From: Paraglaciecola sp. L3A3
GTDB lineage: Bacteria > Pseudomonadota > Gammaproteobacteria > Enterobacterales > Alteromonadaceae
Length of the DNA stretch: 64,000 nucleotides
Direction: 5' to 3'
Assembly: GCF_009796765.1 (NCBI RefSeq)
Contig: NZ_CP047023.1
Location: forward strand, 727,501 to 791,500
Under the pieces are notes generated by a model. That model saw only the letters and a list, made by a program, of their open reading frames with translations, was not told the DNA's origin and made no database searches. Every line of letters begins with the position of its first letter. Position 1 is the stretch's first letter. Made by a program: the position numbers and the translations under genes. Positions 34,594 through 43,110 of this stretch are shown one piece after another.

Positions 34594-34764
34594 TTAGGTC
34601 AAGGGCCGTTTTTTTGTTTTAAAGATGCCTACCCAAAATGCGACTTCTACTAAAATACCCATTGTGATGAAAGCTATAGCACCGGTTACACTACCCACAA
34701 AGGCGCATAAAATACCTAAACAAATTAATGCCGCAAGCATCAAAATTTTTCCAAGTCTAGTCAT
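34594..34764 (-). CDS. 56-aa membrane protein, unknown
   Basis: ATG at 34764 with GAGAATTGAG immediately upstream; stop TAA at 34594-34596. The sequence begins MTRLGKILMLAALICLGILC, continues with a second hydrophobic stretch (AIAFITMGILVEVAFWVGIF) and ends in a basic tail (KTKKRPLT). Two TM helices joined by a short Gly/Ser turn. It is more protein-like than the overlapping plus-strand frame 34625-34825. It lies 62 bp downstream of the marR gene on the same strand and may share its transcript. Confidence 0.55.
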   Translation of the reverse strand: MTRLGKILMLAALICLGILCAFVGSVTGAIAFITMGILVEVAFWVGIFKTKKRPLT

Positions 34765-34826
34765 CTCAATTCTCTGTTTATTCTGTTTAACTAGAAGTAA
34801 GTATAGCCTACTGGCGAAGTATTAAG

Positions 34827-35240
34827 TTACTGTAAATTGTGTCTAAATATTTTTGCTAGCCTAGTAAAGTTTTCAATGTCTTCAGGAGCAATATCCTTAA
34901 CCATTGCATTAAATACCTGACTTTCTATTTGTTTGAACTTACCCATGAATTCTCTGCCACGGCTAGATAAAGATAATATTTGGCTACGACCGTCATTTTT
35001 ATTCTCAGTTTTAATCACTAACTCTTGGCTTACTAGTTCTTTAAGTAAGCGATTAACTTGGGCTTTATCGCGGCCCATAAAATCGGCTAATTTTTGGCCT
35101 GTACAATCTTCAATTGTGGAAATGACTTTTAAAGATTTCATGTGCATAGGTGATACATCTAAATCCAATAATTTTACTTGTTGGCTAATATTATTGCGTA
35201 CGTTGTGAAATAAACTAAAAAGTACTTCGCTTAATTCCAT
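34827..35240 (-). CDS. MarR-family transcriptional regulator
   Basis: 137 aa. Winged-helix core: MHMKSLKVISTIEDCTGQKL, ADFMGRDKAQVNRLLKELVS (recognition helix), QELVIKTENKNDGRSQILSL (wing with the conserved DGR), SLSSRGREFM. TTGGAGCAGC precedes the ATG. It is divergent from the DUF2798 operon, and the intergenic region has a consensus promoter inside a palindrome, so it most likely represses that operon. No ligand-sensing Cys is evident beyond one in EDCTGQ. Confidence 0.9.
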   Translation of the reverse strand: MELSEVLFSLFHNVRNNISQQVKLLDLDVSPMHMKSLKVISTIEDCTGQKLADFMGRDKAQVNRLLKELVSQELVIKTENKNDGRSQILSLSSRGREFMGKFKQIESQVFNAMVKDIAPEDIENFTRLAKIFRHNLQ

Positions 35241-35276
35241 TGCTGCTCCAAAATTTATAAACTACAAATTAAATTT

Positions 35277-35321
35277 AGTTGACAAAGTCTACTACTGTAA
35301 TTATAGTGGACTTTATCAACT
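35277..35321 (+). promoter_or_regulatory. sigma-70 promoter within a MarR-type operator
   Basis: TTGACA (35279-35284), 17 bp, TATAGT (35302-35307): near-consensus -35/-10. The -35 lies in AGTTGACAAAGTC (35277-35289) and an inverted copy GACTTTATCAACT (35309-35321) sits just after the -10, with one mismatch in 13. A regulator bound to both arms would block the promoter. The ATG of the DUF2798 gene is 35342. Confidence 0.75.
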
Positions 35322-35341
35322 ATAATTCACTGGATTTTATA

Positions 35342-35815
35342 ATGCAAATTAAGTTAAAAAACCTATTCATGATGTTACCGATTATGCTGACATTAATCGG
35401 TACTATTACCGCGATTATGACCTATGTGAATTTGTCTGCTGAGCAAAATTTTGTTTCAGCATGGGCAACTTCTTTTATTTTTGCTTTCGTGGTGATGTTA
35501 CCTGCTGGAGGCTTAATATTTGCGGCGATGAATAAATTAGTTAACCGATTATTTTATACTCTGCCTCAGATGCAAAAAAAATTATTACAAGGTGTATTAA
35601 TGGCGGTGGTAATGGAGTCAATTATGGCTATCGTAACCACAGTGACTAATCATGAGCAGTTAGCTTTTCAGCAGTTTGTTGCGGTATTTATTAACAGCTT
35701 TTTATTTGCATTACCTGTGGGGATAACTTTTGCTTGTTTGATGACGTTTGTTCTGCAGCCTAAGCTTGAACGATTTTTGGCTACACCCACCACTGAAACA
35801 GAATTATTAAATTAA
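35342..35815 (+). CDS. DUF2798 membrane protein
   Basis: 157 aa from ATG at 35342; the ATG at 35279 would start inside the promoter and is rejected. Four TM helices arranged as two DUF2798 repeats: LFMMLPIMLTLIGTITAIMTY with FVSAWATSFIFAFVVMLPAG, then VLMAVVMESIMAIVTTVTN with VAVFINSFLFALPVGITFAC. The function of the family is unknown; it is commonly found next to MarR regulators, as here. First gene of a four-gene operon with a siderophore-interacting reductase. Confidence 0.8.
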   Translation: MQIKLKNLFMMLPIMLTLIGTITAIMTYVNLSAEQNFVSAWATSFIFAFVVMLPAGGLIFAAMNKLVNRLFYTLPQMQKKLLQGVLMAVVMESIMAIVTTVTNHEQLAFQQFVAVFINSFLFALPVGITFACLMTFVLQPKLERFLATPTTETELLN

Positions 35816-35827
35816 AAGGAGCAAAGC

Positions 35828-36556
35828 ATGGGGCCTAAAATGCGTATGACAAAGGTGTTGTCTGTAACTGAGCTTTCTCCTCACATGAGGCGAATTATTT
35901 TAACGGGTGAAGCATTAAATGATTTGCCTGAAGGCAAACAAAGCGCCCATGTTAAAGCGATTTTTCCTGATCCTAATGACGTCAATAAAATGCCTAGGTT
36001 AGGTTTGTACTTTGGATTTAAGAAATGGATGCGTTCTTATACAGTCAGGGCATTCGATAAGCAAAACTTACAACTAACCTTAGATTTTGCGGTAAATGAT
36101 CACCAAGGTTTAGCCAGTAATTGGGCGCTAAATGCACAGCCAGGCGATCATTTAGGAATAGCTGGATCTGGTGGCGATACCAAACATACTGATTTACACG
36201 CTGATAGGCATTTATTTTTTGGTGATATCACTGCCTTACCCGCTATAGCTGCGACTTTAGAGTTATTGCCTGAAAATGCTCAAGGCCGAGTTTGGATACA
36301 GGTGCCAGACACATTAGATATACAAACGCTGATTGCGCCCCAAGGTATAGAAATAAACTGGTTGGTGACTGGTGATAAATTAACCGAGCAGTTTTTAACC
36401 GGTTTGCAGTCAGAGCCTGAAAACTTAGATAACACAGCCATTTTTATTGCAGCAGAAGCCAGTATTGTTAGACAATTAAAGTCATACTTGAATCAGCATT
36501 GTCACTATGACAAAAGGTTGTTGTATGCCAGTGCTTATTGGAATCAAAAAAAATAA
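35828..36556 (+). CDS. siderophore-interacting protein (FAD-dependent ferric reductase)
   Basis: 242 aa, typical of the SIP/ViuB family. FAD-binding part: RRIILTGEALNDLPEGKQSA, KKWMRSYTVRAFDKQNLQLT (the RxYT/S box), DFAVNDHQGLASNWALNAQP and GDHLGIAGSGG. NAD(P)H-binding part: HLFFGDITALPAIAATLELL and IFIAAEASIVRQLKSYL. Reduces ferric siderophore complexes in the cytosol. AAAGGAG lies 7 bp before the ATG. Operon with MarR-controlled membrane proteins; no siderophore receptor or Fur box is seen nearby. Confidence 0.88.
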   Translation: MGPKMRMTKVLSVTELSPHMRRIILTGEALNDLPEGKQSAHVKAIFPDPNDVNKMPRLGLYFGFKKWMRSYTVRAFDKQNLQLTLDFAVNDHQGLASNWALNAQPGDHLGIAGSGGDTKHTDLHADRHLFFGDITALPAIAATLELLPENAQGRVWIQVPDTLDIQTLIAPQGIEINWLVTGDKLTEQFLTGLQSEPENLDNTAIFIAAEASIVRQLKSYLNQHCHYDKRLLYASAYWNQKK

Positions 36557-36637
36557 AATAATAGCGATTTATATAGCATTCGTTATTTCCTTTGGAATGC
36601 GGCCAACGTGAATATTAATAAATAGGAGGTTTTATTT

Positions 36638-37123
36638 GTGTCTAATTGGAAACAAAGTTTACAGAAAACCCGATATGTAATGGATGTGTTATTGCTCATT
36701 AGTTTTATGTTGGTGTCTGCACCTCAAGCGACTGGGGTACCATTACATGAGTGGATGAGTTTATTTTTTATCATCCCTTTTGTTATTCATTTATTGTTAC
36801 ATTGGGATTGGATTAAAAGTAGCTTTAAGTTGTTATTCTCACAGGTATCAGCTAGAGCGCGTTTTAATGCTATTTGGAATTATGTAATCTATTTAATGAT
36901 GCTATTAGCTACTGTTAGCGGTTTTTTAGTGTCTGTGGCTTTACTACCAGACTTGAATATCAGGCTAGACATCCAAGACTTTTGGTCGAAGATCCATCAT
37001 GACTCTGCCACTTTGATTATGCCTATGTTAGGCATCCATTTAGCATTGTATTGGGATTGGATTGTTAAGCTAACAAAAAAAATGTCAGCCAAGTCTAAAG
37101 GAGAAGTGGAGTCTAAAATATGA
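36638..37123 (+). CDS. DUF4405 membrane protein (cytochrome b-like)
   Basis: 161 aa, start GTG at 36638 with TAGGAGG upstream. Four TM helices with paired His residues: LHEWMSLFFIIPFVIHLLLH-WDW and KIHHDSATLIMPMLGIHLAL-YWDW. This spacing is that of DUF4405/flavinylation-associated cytochromes, where the His ligate heme. It probably passes electrons through the membrane, perhaps to or from the flavin reductase upstream. Its last 4 nt overlap the next gene (ATGA). Confidence 0.8.
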   Translation: MSNWKQSLQKTRYVMDVLLLISFMLVSAPQATGVPLHEWMSLFFIIPFVIHLLLHWDWIKSSFKLLFSQVSARARFNAIWNYVIYLMMLLATVSGFLVSVALLPDLNIRLDIQDFWSKIHHDSATLIMPMLGIHLALYWDWIVKLTKKMSAKSKGEVESKI

Positions 37124-37398
37124 AATATTTACAACATAATTGGAAGTCTCGTGCTTTTGTTCTTTTGTCCATTTCTATCCTAATAAGCTTGTTGTTAATC
37201 ACCCTAGATCAATCAAGTTGGGCAGAGCAAATTAATCTGCAGGGCTATTCTCATGGTGGCGAAGAAGGAGAAGGTGAGGGGCGAAGTATTCCAGCGGTAT
37301 TAAGGTATATATTACCTTTTGTTAAAGAGATTATTTTGATTGGTGTGCCTATGCTAATTACCGTTATATTAGCCAAGTTATTTACCAAGAAAAAGTAA
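37120..37398 (+). CDS. small two-TM protein, unknown
   Basis: 92 aa. Two TM helices (AFVLLSISILISLLLITLD and EIILIGVPMLITVILAKLF) flank a Gly/Glu/His loop (GYSHGGEEGEGEGR) that could bind metal. It starts within the stop of the DUF4405 gene (ATGA overlap), so it is translated with it; it may be an accessory subunit. A terminator follows. Confidence 0.65.
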   Translation: MKYLQHNWKSRAFVLLSISILISLLLITLDQSSWAEQINLQGYSHGGEEGEGEGRSIPAVLRYILPFVKEIILIGVPMLITVILAKLFTKKK

Positions 37399-37409
37399 AC
37401 AAATAAAAA

Positions 37410-37430
37410 AGGTGACCAATTGGGTCACCT
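37410..37430 (+). terminator. terminator between convergent operons
   Basis: AGGTGACC - AATTG - GGTCACCT: 8-bp stem, then ATTTTGTT; A-rich upstream, so it may serve both strands. Confidence 0.75.
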
Positions 37431-37467
37431 ATTTTGTTAATGCTCTGTACTGTTAATAGTGTTTGAT

Positions 37468-38916
37468 TTACAGCAACTGATTCAAAGTGTAATACACAGT
37501 AGTGACAGAAGGTTTGTCGGTTTTGGCATTACGTAATTCAGGAAAATTAATCACAACCACTTTACCTGCGGTTAAATCTAAAGAAATTTCTGCTGATTTT
37601 TTATCTTTAGATAATGTCACTTTGCTCACTGTTAAGTCTTTTAAATTGTGCTTATCAGAACCGTATTTATTGGTATATAAATAATTATATTCATGTACTT
37701 TAAAGTGCTCGGCAATAACTGTTTCATCGTTTAATGGCTCAGTGAAGGTTAATTTAAAACCACCTTTAGTAAGTTTCATATCTAATAATTCAAATGGCAT
37801 TTCGCCATTCCAGACCACTTTTTGCAGGCCAAAAGGTTTACCTCCTTTTGAATACCAACCACGAGCCGTTTGCCCCACCCAAAGTTGGCCTTGCGGATCA
37901 AATTTCACTCTTATATTGCCACTTTGAAAACCGTCGATAAAATTGATCACCGCGCCTTGGTATTGACCGTTTACTTTATCTAAAATAACGCGAAATAGAT
38001 TCGATTGAGTTTGATCGCCAATAAATATTTGCCCAGCGAAAGGGCCAAACTTTCCTTCAGTCACATCCCACTCTGGGTTACCGGGTGAATTAGCCACTTC
38101 TTGATGGGGTATCCAAACCACTGGTTTTTCACGCATGTCGTCAAACATTTTAAAGTTGTATTTGTTATCACGAATTTTGTCTAAACCAAAAGCAGGGTCA
38201 TCTCGCAAAGATACCGGATGGCCGTAGAATTTTCCTTGTTCTAAAAGGTGTAGTTTAGAGGTTTCTACCCAATCACCTTGGTTATCGGTATAGAAAATTT
38301 CATTCTCTGGACTGATACCAATACCGGCTGGTGAACGTAGTCCGTTAGCAAAAGGAATAAATTCTCCATCTGTAGAAACTTTATAGGCCCAACCTCGGTA
38401 ACCGCCACCACTGTCCATGGCACCTATGGCGAGTGCGTCTGGCACTCCATGACCTAAATTTAAGGTACCGTAATAATTTCCAGCTTGGTCTTTTACTGGG
38501 GCAAAGTTAAATTCGTGGTAGTTATCATGAAACTCCCATCCATCAGCTAAGCGTATATAATCGTCTGCTATACCATCTTTATCTAAGTCGACTAAACGGG
38601 TTAACTCTGGTTTTTGGGCAACGACTATGCTGCCATCGCCGTCACACATTAAACCTGTGGGTTCGTGTAATCCGTCGGCGAATTTTGTCCAGCTATCGTT
38701 TTGGTACTTCCACACATCACCAAAGCGGGTGGCAACGTAGACATGGCCTTGTTTATTTACATCTAAACCCGTGGCATGAAAACGTACATCCACTGGCGTG
38801 GTTATGGTTTTGATTTCATATCCTTTAGGTATGTATTTCGTTTGTGCTGCATCAGCGACATTAAATAGGCCAGCTACAATCAAACTATAGGTAATAATAG
38901 ATTGTTTAAATTTCAT
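37468..38916 (-). CDS. exported beta-propeller dehydrogenase-like protein (sorbosone dehydrogenase/PVC-type)
   Basis: 482 aa. Signal peptide ITYSLIVAGLFNVADAA. Propeller-like repeats: HATGLDVNKQGHVYVATRFG, EPTGLMCDGDGSIVVAQKPE, LRSPAGIGISPENEIFYTDN-QGDW, and a calcium-type loop DLDKDGIADDY. This matches the putative membrane-bound dehydrogenases related to PQQ-type glucose/sorbosone dehydrogenases, which oxidise sugars in the periplasm. The ATG overlaps the stop of the cytochrome c gene upstream (TAATG), so cytochrome c is the likely electron acceptor. The true substrate is unknown. Confidence 0.75.
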   Translation of the reverse strand: MKFKQSIITYSLIVAGLFNVADAAQTKYIPKGYEIKTITTPVDVRFHATGLDVNKQGHVYVATRFGDVWKYQNDSWTKFADGLHEPTGLMCDGDGSIVVAQKPELTRLVDLDKDGIADDYIRLADGWEFHDNYHEFNFAPVKDQAGNYYGTLNLGHGVPDALAIGAMDSGGGYRGWAYKVSTDGEFIPFANGLRSPAGIGISPENEIFYTDNQGDWVETSKLHLLEQGKFYGHPVSLRDDPAFGLDKIRDNKYNFKMFDDMREKPVVWIPHQEVANSPGNPEWDVTEGKFGPFAGQIFIGDQTQSNLFRVILDKVNGQYQGAVINFIDGFQSGNIRVKFDPQGQLWVGQTARGWYSKGGKPFGLQKVVWNGEMPFELLDMKLTKGGFKLTFTEPLNDETVIAEHFKVHEYNYLYTNKYGSDKHNLKDLTVSKVTLSKDKKSAEISLDLTAGKVVVINFPELRNAKTDKPSVTTVYYTLNQLL

Positions 38917-40235
38917 TATTTGCCCCCTTTCAAAGTCAAATGAATAGCATAGGTTTTACCTATTTTGGCTTGAGTACTAAATTGATTGTTGGCAATGCTA
39001 CCGTCTTGACTGGTAAATTCTGCATTTTTTAATTCAGGTAAATTAAGAGTGAATTGAGTATTTTTACCTTTAATTAATTGATAAGTGAGCACTAAAGATG
39101 AGGCACTTTCAGCTGTTACTTTTACTGCGTACTGATTGTTATCAAGGTAGTAAACAAAACTAGGATTGCCTTGGCGATTATACTTATCAAATACACATTG
39201 GCCTTGGGCAGGAGAGATGCTTTGTGGTGAATGGAATACCCAGTCTCCAAGGATCACCCCACCGTCTCTGCCTCTGCCTTCAATATTAGGACCTATATTC
39301 AGTAAATCACCGGTCCACACCCCATTGATAGCGCAATTTTTGCTGTTAAAGGCATAGTTTATTTTTTCTGGGAAACCTACGGCAATAGATGATGTAGGCA
39401 AGTTAACGATTTTCTTGCGTACGACTTGGGGTTGCGTATCGGCTTTGATATTAACCGTCGCGCTATTTAAAAATTGTTTACCTGGCATACTGATGCCAAA
39501 TAACTTTTGCGTGAGTTCTTGGTTATTGACAAAAAATGCGAATTGTTTTTTATTGTTAGGGTTAGTTCCTACGGTAGAGTAGCGAATTTTAATATGTTGT
39601 TTTCCCGCTTTAATAGGCCAAGCAACTTGCAGCCATTCTTGCTTTGAAGGTTTAATAATCTGGCCGTCAATTTCTATCTCAAAAAGCTCTTTGTAAACCA
39701 TGGCAAAAATTTGCCCTGCTTGTTCTTGAGGTGCATATAAGTCACCTGCAAATTCGATGATATAGTTTTTAGCTTCAGGTAAAGCAAAATCCATTACATT
39801 GGTAGTTAACGAACCGGATTTTTGAACTTTTAAATCTTTGATGATTGCAAAAGAAGCAGGAGCATTTTCATCAAGGTGGTAGATTTTGTAGGTGAGATTC
39901 GCTAACCCTTGACGTTTAGATAATATGTAGTCAACTATGCTGCTAATTTGTTGGTCATTATAAATAGCGCCAAAAGCAGGCATACCCGCATTTGAAAAGC
40001 CTTTTTTAATATTAGCTTTAATTTGACTGGGTTGATCGCCATGTACCCAAGTTTCATCTTTTAGATTAAACCCAGCTCCGCCTGATAGGTCTTTAGCATG
40101 GCAAGTTGCACACATGCTTTCAAATAACTGTTGGCCTTCTGACGGTGCAGATAGTGCATTCGAGCTTTGCAAAATCAAACTTAATAGAGCGCCACTAAGC
40201 ACTGGCTTGATTAATTTATGGTTTAAAAGGTTCAA
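38916..40235 (-). CDS. periplasmic c-type cytochrome with additional glycan-binding-like domains
   Basis: 439 aa. Signal peptide (LSGALLSLILQSSNALSA), then a class I cytochrome c: MCATCHAKDLSGGAGFNL (Cys42, Cys45, His46) and a Met ligand in FSNAGMPAFGAIYND, closing with ISSIVDYILSK. From about residue 110 there is a PA14-like beta domain (IKAGKQHIKIRYSTVGTNPN) and a C-terminal beta region (IANNQFSTQAKIGKTYAIHL). It probably transfers electrons from the dehydrogenase encoded next. First gene of a two-gene operon; a palindrome lies 89 bp upstream. Confidence 0.85.
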   Translation of the reverse strand: MNLLNHKLIKPVLSGALLSLILQSSNALSAPSEGQQLFESMCATCHAKDLSGGAGFNLKDETWVHGDQPSQIKANIKKGFSNAGMPAFGAIYNDQQISSIVDYILSKRQGLANLTYKIYHLDENAPASFAIIKDLKVQKSGSLTTNVMDFALPEAKNYIIEFAGDLYAPQEQAGQIFAMVYKELFEIEIDGQIIKPSKQEWLQVAWPIKAGKQHIKIRYSTVGTNPNNKKQFAFFVNNQELTQKLFGISMPGKQFLNSATVNIKADTQPQVVRKKIVNLPTSSIAVGFPEKINYAFNSKNCAINGVWTGDLLNIGPNIEGRGRDGGVILGDWVFHSPQSISPAQGQCVFDKYNRQGNPSFVYYLDNNQYAVKVTAESASSLVLTYQLIKGKNTQFTLNLPELKNAEFTSQDGSIANNQFSTQAKIGKTYAIHLTLKGGK

Positions 40236-40323
40236 GAGTATTTCCTTTATTATTAGATTTTTTACTTGGGACTATTCTGAAGGTAAATTACCAGCAACTT
40301 ATACACTATAATGACTAAATTTA

Positions 40324-40335
40324 ATTGTCGACAAT
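40324..40335. promoter_or_regulatory. candidate operator ATTGTCGACAAT
   Basis: Perfect 12-bp palindrome upstream of the cytochrome c/dehydrogenase operon. Its shape (TTGTnnACAA) is typical of GntR/FadR-family sites. A near-identical ATTGTTGACAAT lies just upstream of the sulfatase at 62251. No GntR gene is in the window. The rest of 40236-40426 shows nothing clear. Confidence 0.4.
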
Positions 40336-40426
40336 ATGATTGTTTTTGTTGTTGTCTTTACTTTATTTTATTTAACTGAAGAGGCAACGCAATCAAATAT
40401 TGAATTAGAATGCTAAACCGCTTTTG

Positions 40427-41785
40427 TTAATAAGTACGCTTAACTTGTGTATATTGACTAATTAGCCCATAACCCGCTAAGGCCGAAACGACAGTACCAG
40501 CCACTAATATTATTCGCATCATTAAGATAGAGGTGTCTTTTTGAGCTGCTCCTTGTAGTGCTTCAAAACCAATTAAATTGAGCGTGAAGCCTGAACTGAT
40601 AACCGCAATGGCCCCAGCAATAGAAATGATCCAGCTTTGCAACGAGACAAAGATTCCTTCTCGTCTGACGTTATTCACATCTTCGTCATGATCAATTTGG
40701 TCAGCAATCATAGCCGATACTATCACCCCTATACCCACCCAAATGCTGCTACAAAATAAAGCATCTACAACTAAAAACCATTCACTACCAGGTTGATAAA
40801 TAGACCATTTTAATGCGCCACCTATAGCAGTTAATATATAAATGCTTTTCATGGTATTAACTTTACCAAACCTTTTTGATGCATGGATGACTATAGGAAT
40901 AGCTATGATGCCAACTAGGGCATATGAGGTTGATAACAGACCTTTCCATGTTGCGCCTATGCCCACATCACCACCACTCATGTGATAAACCAATACGTAA
41001 TAATCCATACTGGCGGCAAAACCGCCTAGGGTCAGTTGTAGAAATAATAAACCCAGTAATATTTTCATGTTTTTGGTTTTTGTCACCCCTTTGATATTTT
41101 GCAAAAGTGGCATTTTTTGTTGGATTTTACTGGGGGCATAGGGGCGTTCTTTTATAAAAATAGCAGGGATCATGGCCATTAAACCAATAAAGATTAACGC
41201 GACCCCCCAGCCTACATATTGTATGCCGATAACTATACCTCCAAAGATACTTAGCTGTGCAATAGGAAAAAGCCAATGGTAAAAAATGGAGGCGAATTTC
41301 AAGAAATATGTGACAAAGCCCATCAGTTTTGTTCTTTCGTGGGAATCGCTTGAAGCTTCGTAGGCTAAACATTTCAAGGGCACTGTCCAGCACACGCTAA
41401 ACAAATAGAATAATAAGGCCATAACAGAAAAATAAAATAACTGCTGATCGTGATCCCAATCGCTAGGTACCATCTAAATAAGGCCAAAGAGTACACAGCT
41501 CAGCCAAGGGAAAACAAATAAGAAAGGCCGTCTACGGCCAATGGGGGTTTGTAATCTATCAGATATTTGTCCAACCCAAGGGGCAAGAAAACTAGCAATC
41601 AGCACAGGGGTTTTGATGGCGATAGATAATAAAAATGGATCCACGCCTAAGGTCATTTGATAGTAAGGGATTGCTAGAATACCAATACCTTGATGAGAAA
41701 AGAAAATCGCTAGAAAACCTAAACCTAATATAAATTTATGTGTGATAAATACTTTATGCTTGTTATCGCACTTATTAGGTTTCAT
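40427..41785 (-). pseudogene. MFS sugar transporter (GPH family) with in-frame TAG
   Basis: The two frames 41785-41474 and 41473-40427 are the same frame, separated by a single TAG (41474-41476). Together they make 452 codons, the length of glycoside-pentoside-hexuronide:cation symporters. N-terminal hallmarks: IPYYQMTLGVDPFLLSIAIK, GQISDRLQTPIGRRRPFLF; later TVPLKCLAYEASSDSHERTK and DQIDHDEDVNNVRREG. The stop interrupts a TM segment at FGLI-stop-MVPSDW, where a Trp (TGG to TAG) is the simplest ancestor. The first 103 residues alone cannot work; the downstream ATG could start a truncated protein. It is divergent from the LacI gene and presumably imports the galactan-derived sugar. Confidence 0.85.
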
Positions 41786-41905
41786 ATGGATTGGCCGTGA
41801 CTTATTTATTTTAGAGATAACAAAGAAGGTATTAACAATATATTAACGTAAAGTGGCTTTTCACAATAATGTTATCTAGCAATATTTTGCATACCCAGAT
41901 GATTT

Positions 41906-41920
41906 GGGATAACGTTACCC
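41906..41920. promoter_or_regulatory. LacI-type operator
   Basis: GGGATAACGTTACCC, with a TAACGTTA core, lies between the divergent MFS and lacI-type genes, 55 bp before the regulator ATG. It matches 14 of 15 bases of the core of the perfect palindrome at 44818-44841. Probable binding site of the neighbouring LacI-family regulator. Confidence 0.7.
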
Positions 41921-41974
41921 TAAATTATTTCCATCTAAAACTCATGTTTTAATGGCTCACAGCGAAGAGTTGTT

Positions 41975-43009
41975 ATGGTAACCATAAAAGATGTGGCACG
42001 TGTTGCAGGGGTTTCTCCCTCGACAGTTTCCCGAGTGGTGCGGGGACAGGGGAAAGTCGGCATAAAGTGCAGAGCTAAAGTGCAAAAAGTCATTGATGAA
42101 ATGGGTTATCGGCCTAATACCAATGCCCGAGCATTAGTAAGTCGACGCTCAGCACTAGTGGGTGTGGTAAGCCCAGCTTTACATAAACCTTTTTTTGGCA
42201 GTATTGCACATGGTGCAGAGCGTGAGGCAAATAAGCATAGCTTTAAAGTGATGACTCTTAATTCACTTAATGACACTCAAGCCGAAATCAACGGAATTCA
42301 TTCTTTGCAAGAGCATGGTTGTCAAAACATCATAGTACATTCGAAATTTGGTGATGAAGAAACCTTTGCTGAATTAACTAGAGATATTCCAGGCTTAGTC
42401 TTTATTAATCGTTTTATGCCGAGTATCGCATCTCGATGTGTATGGTTAGATAATGTGTCTGGTGGGCGTATCGCAGCAGATTATTTGTATAAAAATGGTC
42501 ACACACAGATAGCCATTGTTAGTTTTAATTCTAATAATCAAGATCAAGAACAACGCATTCAAGGGATTAAGCAAGGGTTCGCCGCTAAAGGTATTACCAT
42601 CCCAGAGCAGAATATTTTGTTTCCTCACCCTGAACATATAGATAACTTTAACATGCTTGAATATTGTGTCAGCGCAGTGAAGGAGTTGTATGCAAAAGGT
42701 GCTGAGTTTACTGCCATTATTGCCTACAACGATGAAATGGCAATTGGGATAATGAATACCCTGTTTGACTTGGGTAAAAATGTGCCAAATGATGTATCTG
42801 TTATTGGTTTTGATGATTTAGACATCGCCAGAATATGCCGTCCTGCTTTAACGACTATTCGTTATCCTATTGTAGATATGGCAGAGTATGGGACTAAATT
42901 ATCGTTACAACTAAGCTCTGAGGCCCCCGAAAGTTTTGAGCGTACCCACCTGTTTATGCCCACACTTGTCGAACGAAAATCGGTCAAAAATATTAGTCCA
43001 CTATCCTAA
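41975..43009 (+). CDS. LacI-family transcriptional regulator
   Basis: 344 aa. N-terminal helix-turn-helix with hinge: VTIKDVARVAGVSPSTVSRV, YRPNTNARALVSRRSALVGV. Periplasmic-binding-protein-like effector domain follows, with INRFMPSIASRCVWLDNVSG, GHTQIAIVSFNSNNQDQEQR, FTAIIAYNDEMAIGIMN and DVSVIGFDDLDIARICRPAL-TTIRYP. Such regulators release DNA on binding a sugar. Two palindromic sites with the LacI-like TAACGTTA core are at 41906 and 44818, so the regulon should include the MFS gene, itself, and the GH110/sulfatase genes. Confidence 0.92.
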   Translation: MVTIKDVARVAGVSPSTVSRVVRGQGKVGIKCRAKVQKVIDEMGYRPNTNARALVSRRSALVGVVSPALHKPFFGSIAHGAEREANKHSFKVMTLNSLNDTQAEINGIHSLQEHGCQNIIVHSKFGDEETFAELTRDIPGLVFINRFMPSIASRCVWLDNVSGGRIAADYLYKNGHTQIAIVSFNSNNQDQEQRIQGIKQGFAAKGITIPEQNILFPHPEHIDNFNMLEYCVSAVKELYAKGAEFTAIIAYNDEMAIGIMNTLFDLGKNVPNDVSVIGFDDLDIARICRPALTTIRYPIVDMAEYGTKLSLQLSSEAPESFERTHLFMPTLVERKSVKNISPLS

Positions 43010-43110
43010 TTTAAATAAAAAATCAGCCTCTAGATTTAACTGAAAGTAATTTATCGGCGTTATCAATCAATAGCAATCCATGTAGCAATTTGAAAAAGGA
43101 ATGTATCGTT

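Noticed and set aside
34625..34825. 66-codon plus-strand frame
   Set aside because: It opposes the better-supported minus-strand gene 34594-34764, which has a ribosome site and two TM helices.
41474..41476. Recoding of TAG (pyrrolysine or suppressor) in the MFS gene
   Set aside because: No sign of recoding elements and other genes here use TAG as a normal stop; a nonsense mutation is simpler.
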